Assembly (NCBI GenBank): GCA_900542805.1
Contig: UQOW01000001.1
Location: 1-64,000 of the forward strand
Direction: 5' to 3'
DNA from: an uncultured Sutterella sp.
GTDB lineage: Bacteria; Pseudomonadota; Gammaproteobacteria; Burkholderiales; Burkholderiaceae_F
Length of the DNA: 64,000 nt
Positions 55,229-64,000 of this stretch are shown here, piece after piece (position 1 is the stretch's first letter; every line of letters starts with the position of its first letter). The notes under the pieces were generated by a model. That model did not search any database, was not told the origin of the DNA, and saw only the letters and a program-made list of their open reading frames with translations. Both the position numbers and the translations under genes were made by a program.

Positions 55229-57484
55229 ATGCGAATCTCTCCTCTATATAAAGCAGTTGCCCTTGCTTTGGGAATTGCTGCATCTGCCAACGCTGCCGCT
55301 TCGCTTGCTATTGGAAAAACGGCCCCTGATTCGATCACTGAAGATTTGACTATTTCCGGTGCTTACGATATGGGCATTTATGCTGGCTCTGGAAAACAAT
55401 TCAACTTTTCAGGTAAGAACCTATCAATTGATATTACCGAAGGCCCTGGTTGGGGAAAGGGAAATGTAGGTATTCGTGCGGGATATGTAAATTCATCATC
55501 CGCCACGCAAAGTACTATTAATCTAGGGAATAAAGGTAAAACCGAAAGCATTTCTGTAAAAGTTACGGATAACTCAGGTGTGGATGATGTCGCTATCGGT
55601 ATTTGGGCCGAGGGCAATGTTGCAAATAAAGGTGGTGTTATTAACATTAACACAAAATCTCTTGTCGTTGATGTCACTACAAAAACTTGGGCTTATGGTC
55701 TCTATTCACAGAACAGGACTACAACCTCTACATCTGACCTTAGCACTATAAATATCAATGCTGATGATATTTACATTAATGCAACTACCACTGGTTCTAG
55801 TGAGAAAGGCCATTCAGCGAATGCTATTGTTGCCCAGTCTCAAGGGGTCATGAACATAAATGGCAATTTGGAAGCTCATGCTACAAGCGCTGCCATTTCG
55901 ACTAGAGGCGCTAGCACAATTAAAATCAATGAGGACGGCCTTCATTCAACCAAGCTTTACGGCAATATTGATTTTAATTACGATAAAGGAACCTCTGGAA
56001 CCGTTGCCGACGCAACTGTCATCGTCAATTTTTCTGGATCGGATTCAATTTGGGTAGGCAATAGCTCCGTTTCTTACGGCACTGGCAAACCTTCTGATCA
56101 GAGTTATCTTGATGTATTTAATCTTCGGATTAAATTACAAAATGGTGCAGTTTGGGAACCTACGGTGATTGATGAAATTGAAAATAATGATACCGAAGGG
56201 CTTGAGAATATTCCATTAAACAATCTCGTTTTAAATGACGCTACCATTAATATTAAGAACTCAGAGCAGACGGTAAAGGTCGATAATCTCGAAGGTACGG
56301 GCGGCACTATCAACGTTGCTGCTACTGCGAAAGATGGTGCGATTACCAACATCGGCAAACTGTGCATTGGCCAAACGGATGCAGATAACGATATAAAGTT
56401 GGCTGTTAACGCGACGGGCATCAATGCAGACGATATTTCCGATGTTGATTCGGCATTGACGGCTATGAAAAACGCTGTTCAATTTTCGTCCAACACAGTC
56501 AATTCCATCACTAACACCGTCGCGGAAGGTGCGGTGAAAGGTGCAATTACCCAAACAGTTAACGCTGACGGCACCACCAGCACCGTTGTTCAAGAAGAGA
56601 ATACAAAGCTCTCTGCGTTCCGAACCGTTTCCTCGATGGGCGTCATGGCATGGCGTCATGACATGAATGACCTGACAAAGCGTATGGGTGAATTGCGCAC
56701 AAGTCCGGAAGGAATCGGCTCATGGGTTCGCTTGTACGGGTCTGAACAAGAATACGGCCGTCAGGATGTCACCACAAAGAGCACATCCGTTCAGGTCGGC
56801 TCTGACTATGACGTCGGCTACGGTTGGAAGGTCGGCGGTGCCTTTACGTACACGGACGGTTCGTCCGATTATGCGAACGGCAGTTCCGACAACAAGGCTT
56901 ACGGTCTTGCCGCCTACGGCTCTTGGCTCCATGAGGGTGGCGCTTTCGTTGATGTGATTGCTAAGTACAGCCGTTTAAAGAGCGACTTTGACATGAGCGT
57001 GATGAGCGGCACGTCTGAGAATAACGCCTATAGCGCCAGTGCCGAGTTCGGCTGGTATGTGCCGTTTGCAAATATCGCCTTCGTTGAGCCGCAAGCCGAA
57101 ATCACCTACGGTGTTGTCAAGGGCGATGACTTCACAACGAGTAACGGCGTTGCGATTTCCCAGAAAGACACCAAGGCTTTAATCGGTCGCTTGGGTGTGC
57201 GCACCGGTTTGCACTTTAACGAGAACAAGGGTGTGGTCTATGCCCGTGCTTCCGTTTTGCGTGACTTTAAGGGCGAATCCGAATTTACGGCGAGCCTTGT
57301 TTCCGATTCCTCCGTGTGTTCGACCGTCAAGGACGATATCGGCGGGACGTACTACGAGATGGGTATCGGCGCGAACTACAAGTTTGCGGACAATGCCTAC
57401 ACGTATGTGGACTTTGAGCGTCAAAACGGCGGAGACGTCAAGGAAAAGTGGCGTTGGAACGTCGGTTTCCGTTATGTCTGGTAA
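55229..57484 (+). CDS. Type Va autotransporter
   Basis: 751 residues. A signal peptide (MRISPLYKAVALALGIAASA) is followed by an asparagine/threonine-rich passenger of about 440 residues with repeating NIN/ININ strands typical of a beta-helix (VININTKSLVVDV, STININADDIYIN). A helical linker leads to a C-terminal beta-barrel domain (about 480-751; GSWVRLYGSEQEYGRQ to VGFRYVW, ending in the required aromatic residue). The barrel inserts in the outer membrane and displays the passenger. No catalytic motif is seen, so adhesion is the likeliest role. The start has only a weak ribosome-binding site (GAG). Confidence 0.9.
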   Translation: MRISPLYKAVALALGIAASANAAASLAIGKTAPDSITEDLTISGAYDMGIYAGSGKQFNFSGKNLSIDITEGPGWGKGNVGIRAGYVNSSSATQSTINLGNKGKTESISVKVTDNSGVDDVAIGIWAEGNVANKGGVININTKSLVVDVTTKTWAYGLYSQNRTTTSTSDLSTININADDIYINATTTGSSEKGHSANAIVAQSQGVMNINGNLEAHATSAAISTRGASTIKINEDGLHSTKLYGNIDFNYDKGTSGTVADATVIVNFSGSDSIWVGNSSVSYGTGKPSDQSYLDVFNLRIKLQNGAVWEPTVIDEIENNDTEGLENIPLNNLVLNDATINIKNSEQTVKVDNLEGTGGTINVAATAKDGAITNIGKLCIGQTDADNDIKLAVNATGINADDISDVDSALTAMKNAVQFSSNTVNSITNTVAEGAVKGAITQTVNADGTTSTVVQEENTKLSAFRTVSSMGVMAWRHDMNDLTKRMGELRTSPEGIGSWVRLYGSEQEYGRQDVTTKSTSVQVGSDYDVGYGWKVGGAFTYTDGSSDYANGSSDNKAYGLAAYGSWLHEGGAFVDVIAKYSRLKSDFDMSVMSGTSENNAYSASAEFGWYVPFANIAFVEPQAEITYGVVKGDDFTTSNGVAISQKDTKALIGRLGVRTGLHFNENKGVVYARASVLRDFKGESEFTASLVSDSSVCSTVKDDIGGTYYEMGIGANYKFADNAYTYVDFERQNGGDVKEKWRWNVGFRYVW

Positions 57485-57525
57485 GACCTAATCGGAAAAC
57501 GTCGGCGAAAGTAATTTTCGCCCCT

Positions 57526-57576
57526 AAACTCCCGACCGACTTGATACATAACGTATAAAGTCTTCGGGAGTTTTGT
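57526..57576 (+). terminator. Probable terminator after the autotransporter
   Basis: AAACTCCCGA (57526-57535) pairs with TCGGGAGTTTT (57564-57574) across a 28-nt loop, ending in TTTTGTT. The remaining 57577-57763 stretch shows no supported gene; a 77-codon minus frame there has no recognisable domain. Confidence 0.6.
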
Positions 57577-57763
57577 TACCCCGACGAGCGCGAGCAAATC
57601 GCGATAGTGTTTCGGAACGACTCCGACAATGAAAGCACCGGTTCGCCGGTGATTTCTTGCTTGTTCCAGCGAGAAGAGACCCGAGGTGACCGAAGAGTCG
57701 GTCACTTTTGTCAGACTAGATACTTCTGAAGGAGTGCATATCTATGGCACGAAACAATAGGAT

Positions 57764-59281
57764 CTAGTGCAGGCGTGTGTTTGACGTTAAACGATACCGT
57801 TGCTTCGGGCTGTTCTTAGCCTCGGTTGCCCGGATGAGACCTTCCTGAATGAGATTGCCGATGTATTTTCTAAGGGTAGGGGAACTGCGTCCGGTTGCTT
57901 TTTGTAGTTCGCGGATTGATAACGAACTTTGACGAGAAAAGAGGTCGAGAATTACCTCTCGGACGTTTTCAGTTTTCCTGTCGCTCGTGACGGATTCTCG
58001 AGAAAGACGATCAAAGACAATTCTGAAATACGCGTTGTTACCTTCAAATCGCACAGACCCGTGTTGGGCTTGAACGAATGCCTGTCGAATCGCTCTAAGC
58101 CCCGTTCCTCGGTTTTCAACAACGTAGCTATTGTCCGGCATCGCCGTGGCTTCAAGAATCTGCGAAAGAAATTCGTTGCGTGTGGCAGAGAGTCCTGAGC
58201 TTAGGAGTTCATCAACGTCAAGCGCCCCATAAAGGCCTCCGGGATTCAGCACTTCCAAACAATCGGAGTACAGGTTGAGTTGAACCTGCGAGGAGCAACC
58301 TTGAGCAGAGTAGTCCCGATGCTGCAAGGCGTTTGCGACTGCCTCGCGAATGGCAATTAAGGGATAATCAGGGATGTCATAACGGACCGCTCCTTTGACG
58401 TGCGCGCCGATATGCATGTTTTTGCGCACAAAGGTGACGGCATCGACCACCATATCGGGAATAGAGCCGACAAGACGCTTTGTGTCAAGATAACGATTCT
58501 CGATAAAGTCGCCGATTTCAAGCGATGTTTGTTCTCGCGTTGTTGCGTAGCATGTGCAGGTTACGCAAAGCCGCGGGAAGTATTTCTGAGGAAATTCGCC
58601 GAAGGCAAGAAGGCCGGCCAAGGTTGGTTTTAATTCGCCGTCGGCTTTCTGCAAAACGCGCATTTGTACAAGTATTTCCTCGTCCGAAGAGTTTGCAAAC
58701 CCCCGCGGTGTAAGAAAACGTTGTCGACTGATAAATAATTTGAGTGCATTTAAATCTAAATCGGCAAGAGAGGCTTCCTGGACAACACGGATGTCGTGCT
58801 TGGGCTGAATTCGCTCCTCGAGCATGCGACTGATTTCATACTCGGTGAGTTTTCGGTTGCCGTCCCCGGTTCGGATGTAGGAACCGCCGTAAACGCCTTG
58901 AGTTGTTACATAACAGGGCCTCTCAAGTAAGGGCATCGGTGCAATGATGGCGACAACAATCTTTGTTCCTTCAAAATCTAGCAAATGCACCTGCGGTCGC
59001 ACCACCGGTGTTAGCTTGTCGCCGTAGTGCAGCATGTCGGAATAAACGGCATCTGCGTTAAATTTAGGAACGGGACGAAAGCCTTTTTCTTCGGAAAGAC
59101 CGAGAATGACGGTTCCGCCTTGCCCGTTGGAAAACGCCGAGAGGGTTTCGGCAAGACTTTTAGGCGTTCCTTCCTGAGCCGATTTGACCTCGCAATGTTG
59201 GTTGTCGCGTCCGGATTTTCTCATGAAGGCAATTTGCCTAGTGATTGTTTCTTGTAACGAATCGGGCATAGAAGTCTGCAA
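57764..59281 (-). CDS. AlbA_2-type ATP-binding transcriptional regulator
   Basis: 505 residues. The N-terminal Schlafen AlbA_2 domain (about 30-150) shows EVKSAQEGTPKSLAETLSAF, NGQGGTVILGL and GGSYIRTGDGNRKLT. A GHKL-type ATPase-like domain follows (REAVANALQHRDYS, NRGTGLRAI), and a C-terminal winged helix (SIRELQKATGRSSPTLRKYI) ends it. Such proteins are putative DNA-binding regulators, often of unknown signal. It is alone on its strand. The 21-bp iteron array immediately upstream is a likely binding site for it. Confidence 0.85.
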   Translation of the reverse strand: MQTSMPDSLQETITRQIAFMRKSGRDNQHCEVKSAQEGTPKSLAETLSAFSNGQGGTVILGLSEEKGFRPVPKFNADAVYSDMLHYGDKLTPVVRPQVHLLDFEGTKIVVAIIAPMPLLERPCYVTTQGVYGGSYIRTGDGNRKLTEYEISRMLEERIQPKHDIRVVQEASLADLDLNALKLFISRQRFLTPRGFANSSDEEILVQMRVLQKADGELKPTLAGLLAFGEFPQKYFPRLCVTCTCYATTREQTSLEIGDFIENRYLDTKRLVGSIPDMVVDAVTFVRKNMHIGAHVKGAVRYDIPDYPLIAIREAVANALQHRDYSAQGCSSQVQLNLYSDCLEVLNPGGLYGALDVDELLSSGLSATRNEFLSQILEATAMPDNSYVVENRGTGLRAIRQAFVQAQHGSVRFEGNNAYFRIVFDRLSRESVTSDRKTENVREVILDLFSRQSSLSIRELQKATGRSSPTLRKYIGNLIQEGLIRATEAKNSPKQRYRLTSNTRLH

Positions 59282-59309
59282 TTAACTTAGATAGTTGCTA
59301 AGTAGATTA

Positions 59310-59380
59310 TAGAGTAAATCGCAGAATTGATAGAGTAAACAGGCAAATTTGTAGAGTAAATCGATAAGTTTGTAGAGTAA
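59310..59380 (-). repeat. Four TAGAGTAA iterons at 21-bp spacing
   Basis: TAGAGTAA occurs at 59310, 59331, 59352 and 59373, exactly 21 bp apart, with AT-rich, partly conserved spacers. This is two helical turns per unit, as for a protein binding one face of DNA. The array begins 29 bp upstream of the regulator start (59281), covering its promoter zone. Confidence 0.8.
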
Positions 59381-59488
59381 GTGGAGCCTTTGTCGAAGCG
59401 ATTAGTCAAGTTAAACGCACGGAAGCTGCGGTGCCGGAAGATTTCGGGCGAGAACTCCGATGCGGGGCTCTTTAGTTTATTGTCCGAG

Positions 59489-61186
59489 CTATTGCTCTGC
59501 CGCCACAACGATGAGTTGCGGTGAGCGCCGTCCCATAAAGGTATTAACTTCGGGTTTGTACGCTAAGCGCACACGTGAGGGAAGGGGTGTGGCATGTCGA
59601 AAGAAAATGGCATCGAAGCGTTTTCCTTCGAGTTCCAAAAATAGTTTGAGGTGACTGCCCTTTAATACGCGCTGGTTGAGAACGGTAAATTCGTTCGCAA
59701 AAATCGGCGCTTCAAAACCTTGTCCCCAAATGCGCGATTCCAGCGCATCGATGAGCACGAAGTTAATCTCGTCGGCGGCTAAGGGACCGTCTACGACGAT
59801 GCGGTTTTCCAAGGTGCGGGCATCGCATTTTCCCCGCACCACGGCATCGAAAAGCGATGTAAAGCGGGTCAGGTTTTCTTTTTTAATCGTCAGTCCGGCC
59901 GCCATGGCGTGTCCACCGTAACGTAGCATCAAGCCTGGAACCTTTTTATCTAGGTCTTCCAGGACATCGCGTAGGTGTAAGCCGTCAATCGATCGCCCCG
60001 ACCCTTTCAGGTCTTCGCCCTCATCGGGAGCAAAGGCAATGACCGGGCGATGAACGGCTTCTTTGATGCGGCTGGCGACAAGACCGACAACGCCTTGGTG
60101 CCAGGTCGGATTAAATAGGACGATGCCGGCTTTCTTTTCAACATCCATGTCTTGAATCAGCGCAAAAGCCTCGTTTTGCATGCCTTCTTCCAAGGAGCGC
60201 CTTTCCGAGTTCAGACGGTCGAGCTCTCGGGCATATTCCTGAGCACACACCGCATCATCGGTTAAAAGACAATCAATGCCGATTCCCATTTCGGTTAGGC
60301 GCCCGGCCGCATTAATACGCGGCGCGATGCTAAAGGCAAAGTCTTTAACGGAAGCAAGTCCCCTGTCGTGTCCGCACACGTCAAAAAGCGCTTGAATGCC
60401 GGCGCAGGCCTTCCCTTGGCGCACACGTGCTAAGCCCCGGGACACAAGAATGCGGTTATTTTTATCCAAAGCGACGACGTCGGCCACGGTTCCGAGTGCC
60501 ACCAGGTCGCTTAACGCATCGAGGCGCGGTTGCGTTTCTTTGGAAAAAACACCTTCTTGCCGCAGACGAGCCCGAACGGCCAAAAGTAAGTAATACATCA
60601 CGCCGCACCCGGCCAGGGCTTTACTCGGGAAGCGATTGCCGACTAAATTCGGATTGACGATAGCGCCGGCGTTCGGAAGCCTTTTGCCGGCTAAGTGGTG
60701 ATCGGTGATGATGACGGTAAGACCCAAGGCATTGGCGTGGTCCACTCCGTCGACACTGGTAATGCCGTTATCGACGGTCAGAAGAATGGCGGGCTTTTCC
60801 GGTTGAGAAAGGGCTAAATCGACGATTTCCGGCGACAGACCGTATCCGTATTTAAAGCGGTCCGGAACAATGTAATCGACTCGGATTCCGAGGGCTTTCA
60901 GGCCTCGCACGGCCACGGCGCAGGCTGTTGCTCCGTCACAGTCGTAATCGGCCACAATCGTGATGCGTTGTCCGGTTTTGCGTGCTCGGCACACAATGTC
61001 GGCGGCTGTATCAAGGCCCTCTAAAAGGGCCGGATCGGCAAGGGATTTCCAGTCTTCTGCTAAATCGTCCACGGACCGAATGCCGCGTGCCGCTAAAACG
61101 CGCGCTAACGCCGGGAGCATGCCGGAAGCCGTGAGCCGCTTGGCAACGGCCGCATCAAAGGGTCTTTCTTCAAAACGCGTTCTCAT
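59489..61186 (-). CDS. recJ: Single-stranded-DNA exonuclease RecJ
   Basis: 565 residues from ATG 61186, which overlaps the upstream gene stop (ATGA); an upstream frame to 61312 lies in that gene. DHH-family motifs: VADYDCDGATACAVAV, LTVDNGITS, ITDHHLAGKRLP and the DHHA1 motif RYGGHAMAAGLTI. It degrades 5' single strands in recombination and mismatch repair. Two-gene unit with the preceding conserved gene. Confidence 0.95.
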   Translation of the reverse strand: MRTRFEERPFDAAVAKRLTASGMLPALARVLAARGIRSVDDLAEDWKSLADPALLEGLDTAADIVCRARKTGQRITIVADYDCDGATACAVAVRGLKALGIRVDYIVPDRFKYGYGLSPEIVDLALSQPEKPAILLTVDNGITSVDGVDHANALGLTVIITDHHLAGKRLPNAGAIVNPNLVGNRFPSKALAGCGVMYYLLLAVRARLRQEGVFSKETQPRLDALSDLVALGTVADVVALDKNNRILVSRGLARVRQGKACAGIQALFDVCGHDRGLASVKDFAFSIAPRINAAGRLTEMGIGIDCLLTDDAVCAQEYARELDRLNSERRSLEEGMQNEAFALIQDMDVEKKAGIVLFNPTWHQGVVGLVASRIKEAVHRPVIAFAPDEGEDLKGSGRSIDGLHLRDVLEDLDKKVPGLMLRYGGHAMAAGLTIKKENLTRFTSLFDAVVRGKCDARTLENRIVVDGPLAADEINFVLIDALESRIWGQGFEAPIFANEFTVLNQRVLKGSHLKLFLELEGKRFDAIFFRHATPLPSRVRLAYKPEVNTFMGRRSPQLIVVAAEQ

Positions 61187-62238
61187 CGATGTGATGCCTC
61201 TTCGATTATCCAGGCGTTCACATCCGGCGATTTTTGCGGACGAAAGCGGGAAAGAAGCGACTTGGGATTCGTGAGTTTCACGGTAAATGTTTTCGTCATT
61301 TTTCCGCCGCAAGCCACAATCAGGGCCTCATTACACCCGCGAAGGCGTGCCGCTTCTTTTAAGGTAATGAGTTGCTCGGCAAGCGTCGGTAGGGCTCGGT
61401 TCCACGCATCCCAATCACCCTGAATCCACGCCTTGTACAGGTTCGGAAAGAGGGCAAGCACGACGCCCCTCGGCGCATCGGAAGGCCAAGAAAGAGCCCC
61501 GGTTATTTTCCCGACTCGGTGATTCAAAATTCCGGCGGCATCGGCCCAGCCTAAGACAGTCGCGTCGTCCGAAAGAACACTGCGGATTTGGGTAGGCGGA
61601 TAAAAGTCTTGAATCGGACCTCCGCCGTCAATCCAAAGCCCCTCAAGCCCGGCGATGCCGAGCCCCTGAATCGCTTGCGTGAGTGTGCCAAGCAGGGTCA
61701 GTGCTTTGGTCACGTTTTCCGCCTTGTCGGAGAAAAAGCCTTCTTCACTTGGAATCGGATGCCCGAGTAATGTTTCGACCTCGCGCACGGACACCTGCCA
61801 AGGGGTTTTTCGGGAAAGATAAAAATCGGCATCCCAACGTTGTAGCGTAAAGCCCTCTTTCTGAAAAAGCGGGTATAGGACCGAATACACGCGGTCTTGC
61901 TGCGTTTCCGTAAGAGAGGTCTTTCCGAGAACGCCTCCGTTCTTATCGCAATGCAGTAGTGTGAGGCGCCAGATTTGTCCGGAAAGCCGAGGGCCTCCTT
62001 GCATCACCCACCGATACGGAGCCGTTGCCATCGCTTCGCGACTGCGTGTTAACACGCGCCAACACCAAATAAGGTGCGCAGATCCCGTTTGATGGGATTC
62101 GGCTAAAGTTTGCTCGGTCCAGTCTTCAGCGCCTTGCGTGAGTTTTTCCACACACGCAATCGCTTCGGGCGGAATCGCCTTCAACACGTTTCGGTTCGGA
62201 ACGAGTAAGCCCGGGACGATGAAATACGCCTGTGTCAT
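61183..62238 (-). CDS. Conserved RecJ-linked protein, phosphoglycerate-mutase-like (COG4255 type)
   Basis: 351 residues. IVPGLL at the start and WIDGGGPIQ near the middle recall alkaline-phosphatase-superfamily/cofactor-independent phosphoglycerate-mutase relatives that precede recJ in many betaproteobacteria, but the canonical metal ligands are not evident. The C-terminal GNEALIVACGGKMTKTFTVK is distinctive. It overlaps recJ by 4 bp, so the two are translationally coupled. Function unknown. Confidence 0.6.
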   Translation of the reverse strand: MTQAYFIVPGLLVPNRNVLKAIPPEAIACVEKLTQGAEDWTEQTLAESHQTGSAHLIWCWRVLTRSREAMATAPYRWVMQGGPRLSGQIWRLTLLHCDKNGGVLGKTSLTETQQDRVYSVLYPLFQKEGFTLQRWDADFYLSRKTPWQVSVREVETLLGHPIPSEEGFFSDKAENVTKALTLLGTLTQAIQGLGIAGLEGLWIDGGGPIQDFYPPTQIRSVLSDDATVLGWADAAGILNHRVGKITGALSWPSDAPRGVVLALFPNLYKAWIQGDWDAWNRALPTLAEQLITLKEAARLRGCNEALIVACGGKMTKTFTVKLTNPKSLLSRFRPQKSPDVNAWIIEEASHR

Positions 62239-62271
62239 GCTCGACTGCCTCTACTGAGCAAAGCGGTTACA

Positions 62272-62901
62272 TCAGGCTTTGGCATCCATCACGACTCGCA
62301 TCAAATCGGCGATGGTGCCGGAATTGGTTTTTCCCATAATCGAAGCGCGGTGCGCTTCGACGGTCTTGATGGAAATACCGAGGTCATCGGCAATTTGCTT
62401 ATTTAAACGACCGGCTACGATGCGCTCCAAAACCTGCTGCTCGCGGGGCGTAAGGCGCCCGAGTAGGGCAACATTGATGTTGCGCCGCTCGTTTTGCATG
62501 CGTTTTTCGCGAGCATCGGCGAGCATTTCTTCCACTTGCTGCTTTAAGGCCTGCAAGTCAAAGGGCTTTTCGATAAAGTCCACCGCACCTTTTTTCAGGG
62601 CATTGACGGCCATCGGAACATCGCCGTGACCGGTGATAAAAATAATCGGAAGGTCGGCGTTTTTCGAGCGCAAAAGTTCCTGAACTTCAAGCCCGCTCAT
62701 GCCGTTCATGCGCACGTCCAATAGCAATACGGCAATGGCATTCGGATTGTAACGCGCGATAAAACTTTCGCCGCTTTCGTAAAGCTCAACCTTGTAGTTA
62801 CTCGCCTCGAGTAACCAACGGATGGAATCGCGTACAGCCTCGTCATCATCGACAACGTAGACGGTTCCTAAAGTTTTTTCATTTTCGGCAAAGGCGTTCA
62901 T
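62272..62901 (-). CDS. FixJ/LuxR-type response regulator
   Basis: 209 residues from ATG 62901. Receiver domain with VYVVDDDEAVRDSIRWLL, the phosphoacceptor in LLLDVRMNGMSGLE, FITGHGDVPMAVNALKKGAV and IEKPF. A LuxR-type HTH follows (LTPREQQVLERIVAGRLNKQ, KTVEAHRASIM). It is the output partner of the histidine kinase directly upstream. A dicarboxylate-sensing (DctSR-like) or redox role is possible; the sequence does not decide. Confidence 0.93.
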   Translation of the reverse strand: MNAFAENEKTLGTVYVVDDDEAVRDSIRWLLEASNYKVELYESGESFIARYNPNAIAVLLLDVRMNGMSGLEVQELLRSKNADLPIIFITGHGDVPMAVNALKKGAVDFIEKPFDLQALKQQVEEMLADAREKRMQNERRNINVALLGRLTPREQQVLERIVAGRLNKQIADDLGISIKTVEAHRASIMGKTNSGTIADLMRVVMDAKA

Positions 62902-62962
62902 AGTCAAAAAACGACGGCAAAAAGGGGCGTGAAAAAGAGGCTTGACAAACGTTCATTGTAGT

Positions 62963-64000
62963 CTATCGAGCCAGCGATAAGTCAAAGTAAAAAATCGTTC
63001 CGCCTTCCGGGTTGTCGCGAAATGCCAGATGCCCGTTATGGCTCTCGACAATGGAGCGGCATAGGTTGAGCCCAATGCCCATTCCGGTTTCTTTTGTCGT
63101 GTAAAACGGCTGATACAGGGAGTCTTTTTTCTTCGGACTGATGCCTTCCCCGAAATCGATGACTTCGAACCGTAGAGAATTGCCCCAGTGATGCACATCG
63201 ACTTGAACGCATTTTTTCTCCGTGTGTTCCGAAGCTTCGATAGCATTTTTAATGAGGTTAATGAGAACGAGGCCGATCAAAATCGCATCGCAGACAACGG
63301 TCGGCATCCCCGGCTCCAGACGCGTTTGTACCGCAACGCCGTGTTCTTTGGCTAAGGGGCGCGCCATCTCCACCGCCTCGTTGACAATTGTCACGACATT
63401 GGCCGGAGCTCGTATCGGATCGGTGCGTTTGGCAAAGCTGCGAATCCGTCGCATGACCTGAGTGGCTCGCTGAGTCTGCGCAATAATTTTCTCAAACATG
63501 CGAATGGCTTCTTCCGGCGACAGACGCTTATTTTCGAGCATCACCTTGGAAGCAACGGCATAGTTTTGCAGGGCGGCTAAGGGTTGATTGAGCTCATGGG
63601 CAAGCGAGCTTGCCATCTCGCCCATGTTAATGAGCTTAGAGGAGCGCTCGGCCTTTTCCATTTGCCGGGCGACGGTCTCGCGATTGATGTGCGCAGCCGT
63701 CACGTCGTACGCCGTCAGAAGTTGCGCTTCGCTCTCGTCAATCCACGTGATGTTTTTCACATGAATGGCGTACCAGCGATTGCGCTCCTTGTCGTAAATG
63801 TCATCGGCATTGGCCGAGACTTCGTGTAAGAGCGAACAAAACTTGATGTGCTGGTCGGGGGAGTCTCCGAATTGGTCCTGATAGATGGTGTTGGCAAATA
63901 AAAGCGTCGGCTTGCTGCCCTGAAGCGAAATGACGCTCACGGCCGCATCCATGGTTTCCAAAACGCGGGTAAAGCGTTGCTGCATGGCCCGAAGTTCGCG
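62963..64000 (-). CDS. Sensor histidine kinase (partial, 5' end beyond window)
   Basis: The frame stays open to the right edge (RELRAM before the first ATG at 63985), so the N-terminus is missing and could carry transmembrane sensor parts. Visible are a PAS domain (VLETMDAAVSVISLQGSKPT), the H-box SLAHELNQPLAALQNYAVAS and HATPase motifs DFGEGISPKK and GMGIGLNLCRSIVES. It lies 61 bp upstream of the regulator gene and forms a FixL/FixJ- or DctS/DctR-like pair. Confidence 0.9.
   Translation of the reverse strand, partial: RELRAMQQRFTRVLETMDAAVSVISLQGSKPTLLFANTIYQDQFGDSPDQHIKFCSLLHEVSANADDIYDKERNRWYAIHVKNITWIDESEAQLLTAYDVTAAHINRETVARQMEKAERSSKLINMGEMASSLAHELNQPLAALQNYAVASKVMLENKRLSPEEAIRMFEKIIAQTQRATQVMRRIRSFAKRTDPIRAPANVVTIVNEAVEMARPLAKEHGVAVQTRLEPGMPTVVCDAILIGLVLINLIKNAIEASEHTEKKCVQVDVHHWGNSLRFEVIDFGEGISPKKKDSLYQPFYTTKETGMGIGLNLCRSIVESHNGHLAFRDNPEGGTIFYFDLSLAR

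Noticed and set aside
57472..57705. 77-codon minus-strand ORF after the autotransporter
   Set aside because: Overlaps the terminator stem and has no start signal or known domain.

Overview
The window looks like a chromosomal segment of a gut-type betaproteobacterium of the Burkholderiales, most plausibly Sutterellaceae (Sutterella/Parasutterella-like). This placement is an inference. It rests on the tmRNA tag (ANNERFALAA, close to the betaproteobacterial ANDERFALAA), the isc operon order, a recJ gene preceded by a COG4255-like gene, a tol cluster, and a lifestyle built on amino acids and dicarboxylates (two argininosuccinate-lyase-family enzymes, Dcu-type carrier, AbgA-type hydrolase, peptide and amino-acid ABC importers). 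Core genes have moderate GC and dense coding; accessory stretches are more AT-rich and scarred.

Layout. 1-13.4 kb: end of a DASS transporter, a thioredoxin, then an accessory zone with a LysR gene broken next to a degenerate IS end, two DMT exporters, a second IS remnant, two tandem LysR regulators divergent from an argininosuccinate-lyase paralogue, and a frameshifted C4-dicarboxylate carrier. Then hemB, argH, a scarred stretch with a third IS end, and an abgA-like hydrolase. 13.5-20.8 kb: a defence-like locus. It holds a retron-type non-coding RNA, an 1145-residue protein whose last ~270 residues are a retron reverse transcriptase, an unknown 320-residue protein, and on the opposite strand a metallopeptidase/VWA protein and a MoxR AAA+ ATPase. 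These are followed by a 4-repeat CRISPR mini-array with I-E-like dimensions and no cas genes. 20.9-26.8 kb: tmRNA, glnA-ntrB-ntrC, an RlmN-family radical-SAM gene and a small membrane protein. 26.8-29.2 kb: tolA, tolR, tolQ, ybgC. 29.4-35.8 kb: peptide ABC importer operon. 35.9-39.5 kb: aminotransferase and the wreckage of a DUF4143 ATPase and of a phage/ICE-like large protein. 39.5-41.9 kb: polar amino-acid ABC importer parts. 42.1-48.0 kb: iscR-iscS-iscU-iscA-hscB-hscA-fdx-iscX, with an unexplained 520-bp gap inside. 48.07-49.96 kb: a complete IS1634-family element with a perfect 61-bp target duplication. 50-54.4 kb: xthA, Nudix, lysS, prfB (with its programmed frameshift). 55-57.5 kb: small exported ORF and an autotransporter. 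57.8-64 kb: AlbA_2-type ATP-binding regulator with a 21-bp iteron array, recJ, a conserved gene, and a FixJ/FixL-like two-component system cut by the window end.

The strongest candidate for an undescribed system is the retron at 13.5-20.5 kb. The RNA has a1/a2-like inverted repeats, an AGC branch-site triplet, Ec86-like sequence blocks and a long 12-bp msd stem. The RT has the NAxxH, YADD and (V)TG-type retron motifs, but carries an ~860-residue N-terminal extension I cannot assign, and it sits with a MoxR/VWA pair. Next to it, two of the three CRISPR spacers resemble the two adjacent housekeeping genes. Spacer 1 shares 18 contiguous bases with the tmRNA gene. Spacer 2 is 26/33 identical to glnA, in the same reading frame. 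Both are antisense to the respective transcripts if the array is read rightward.
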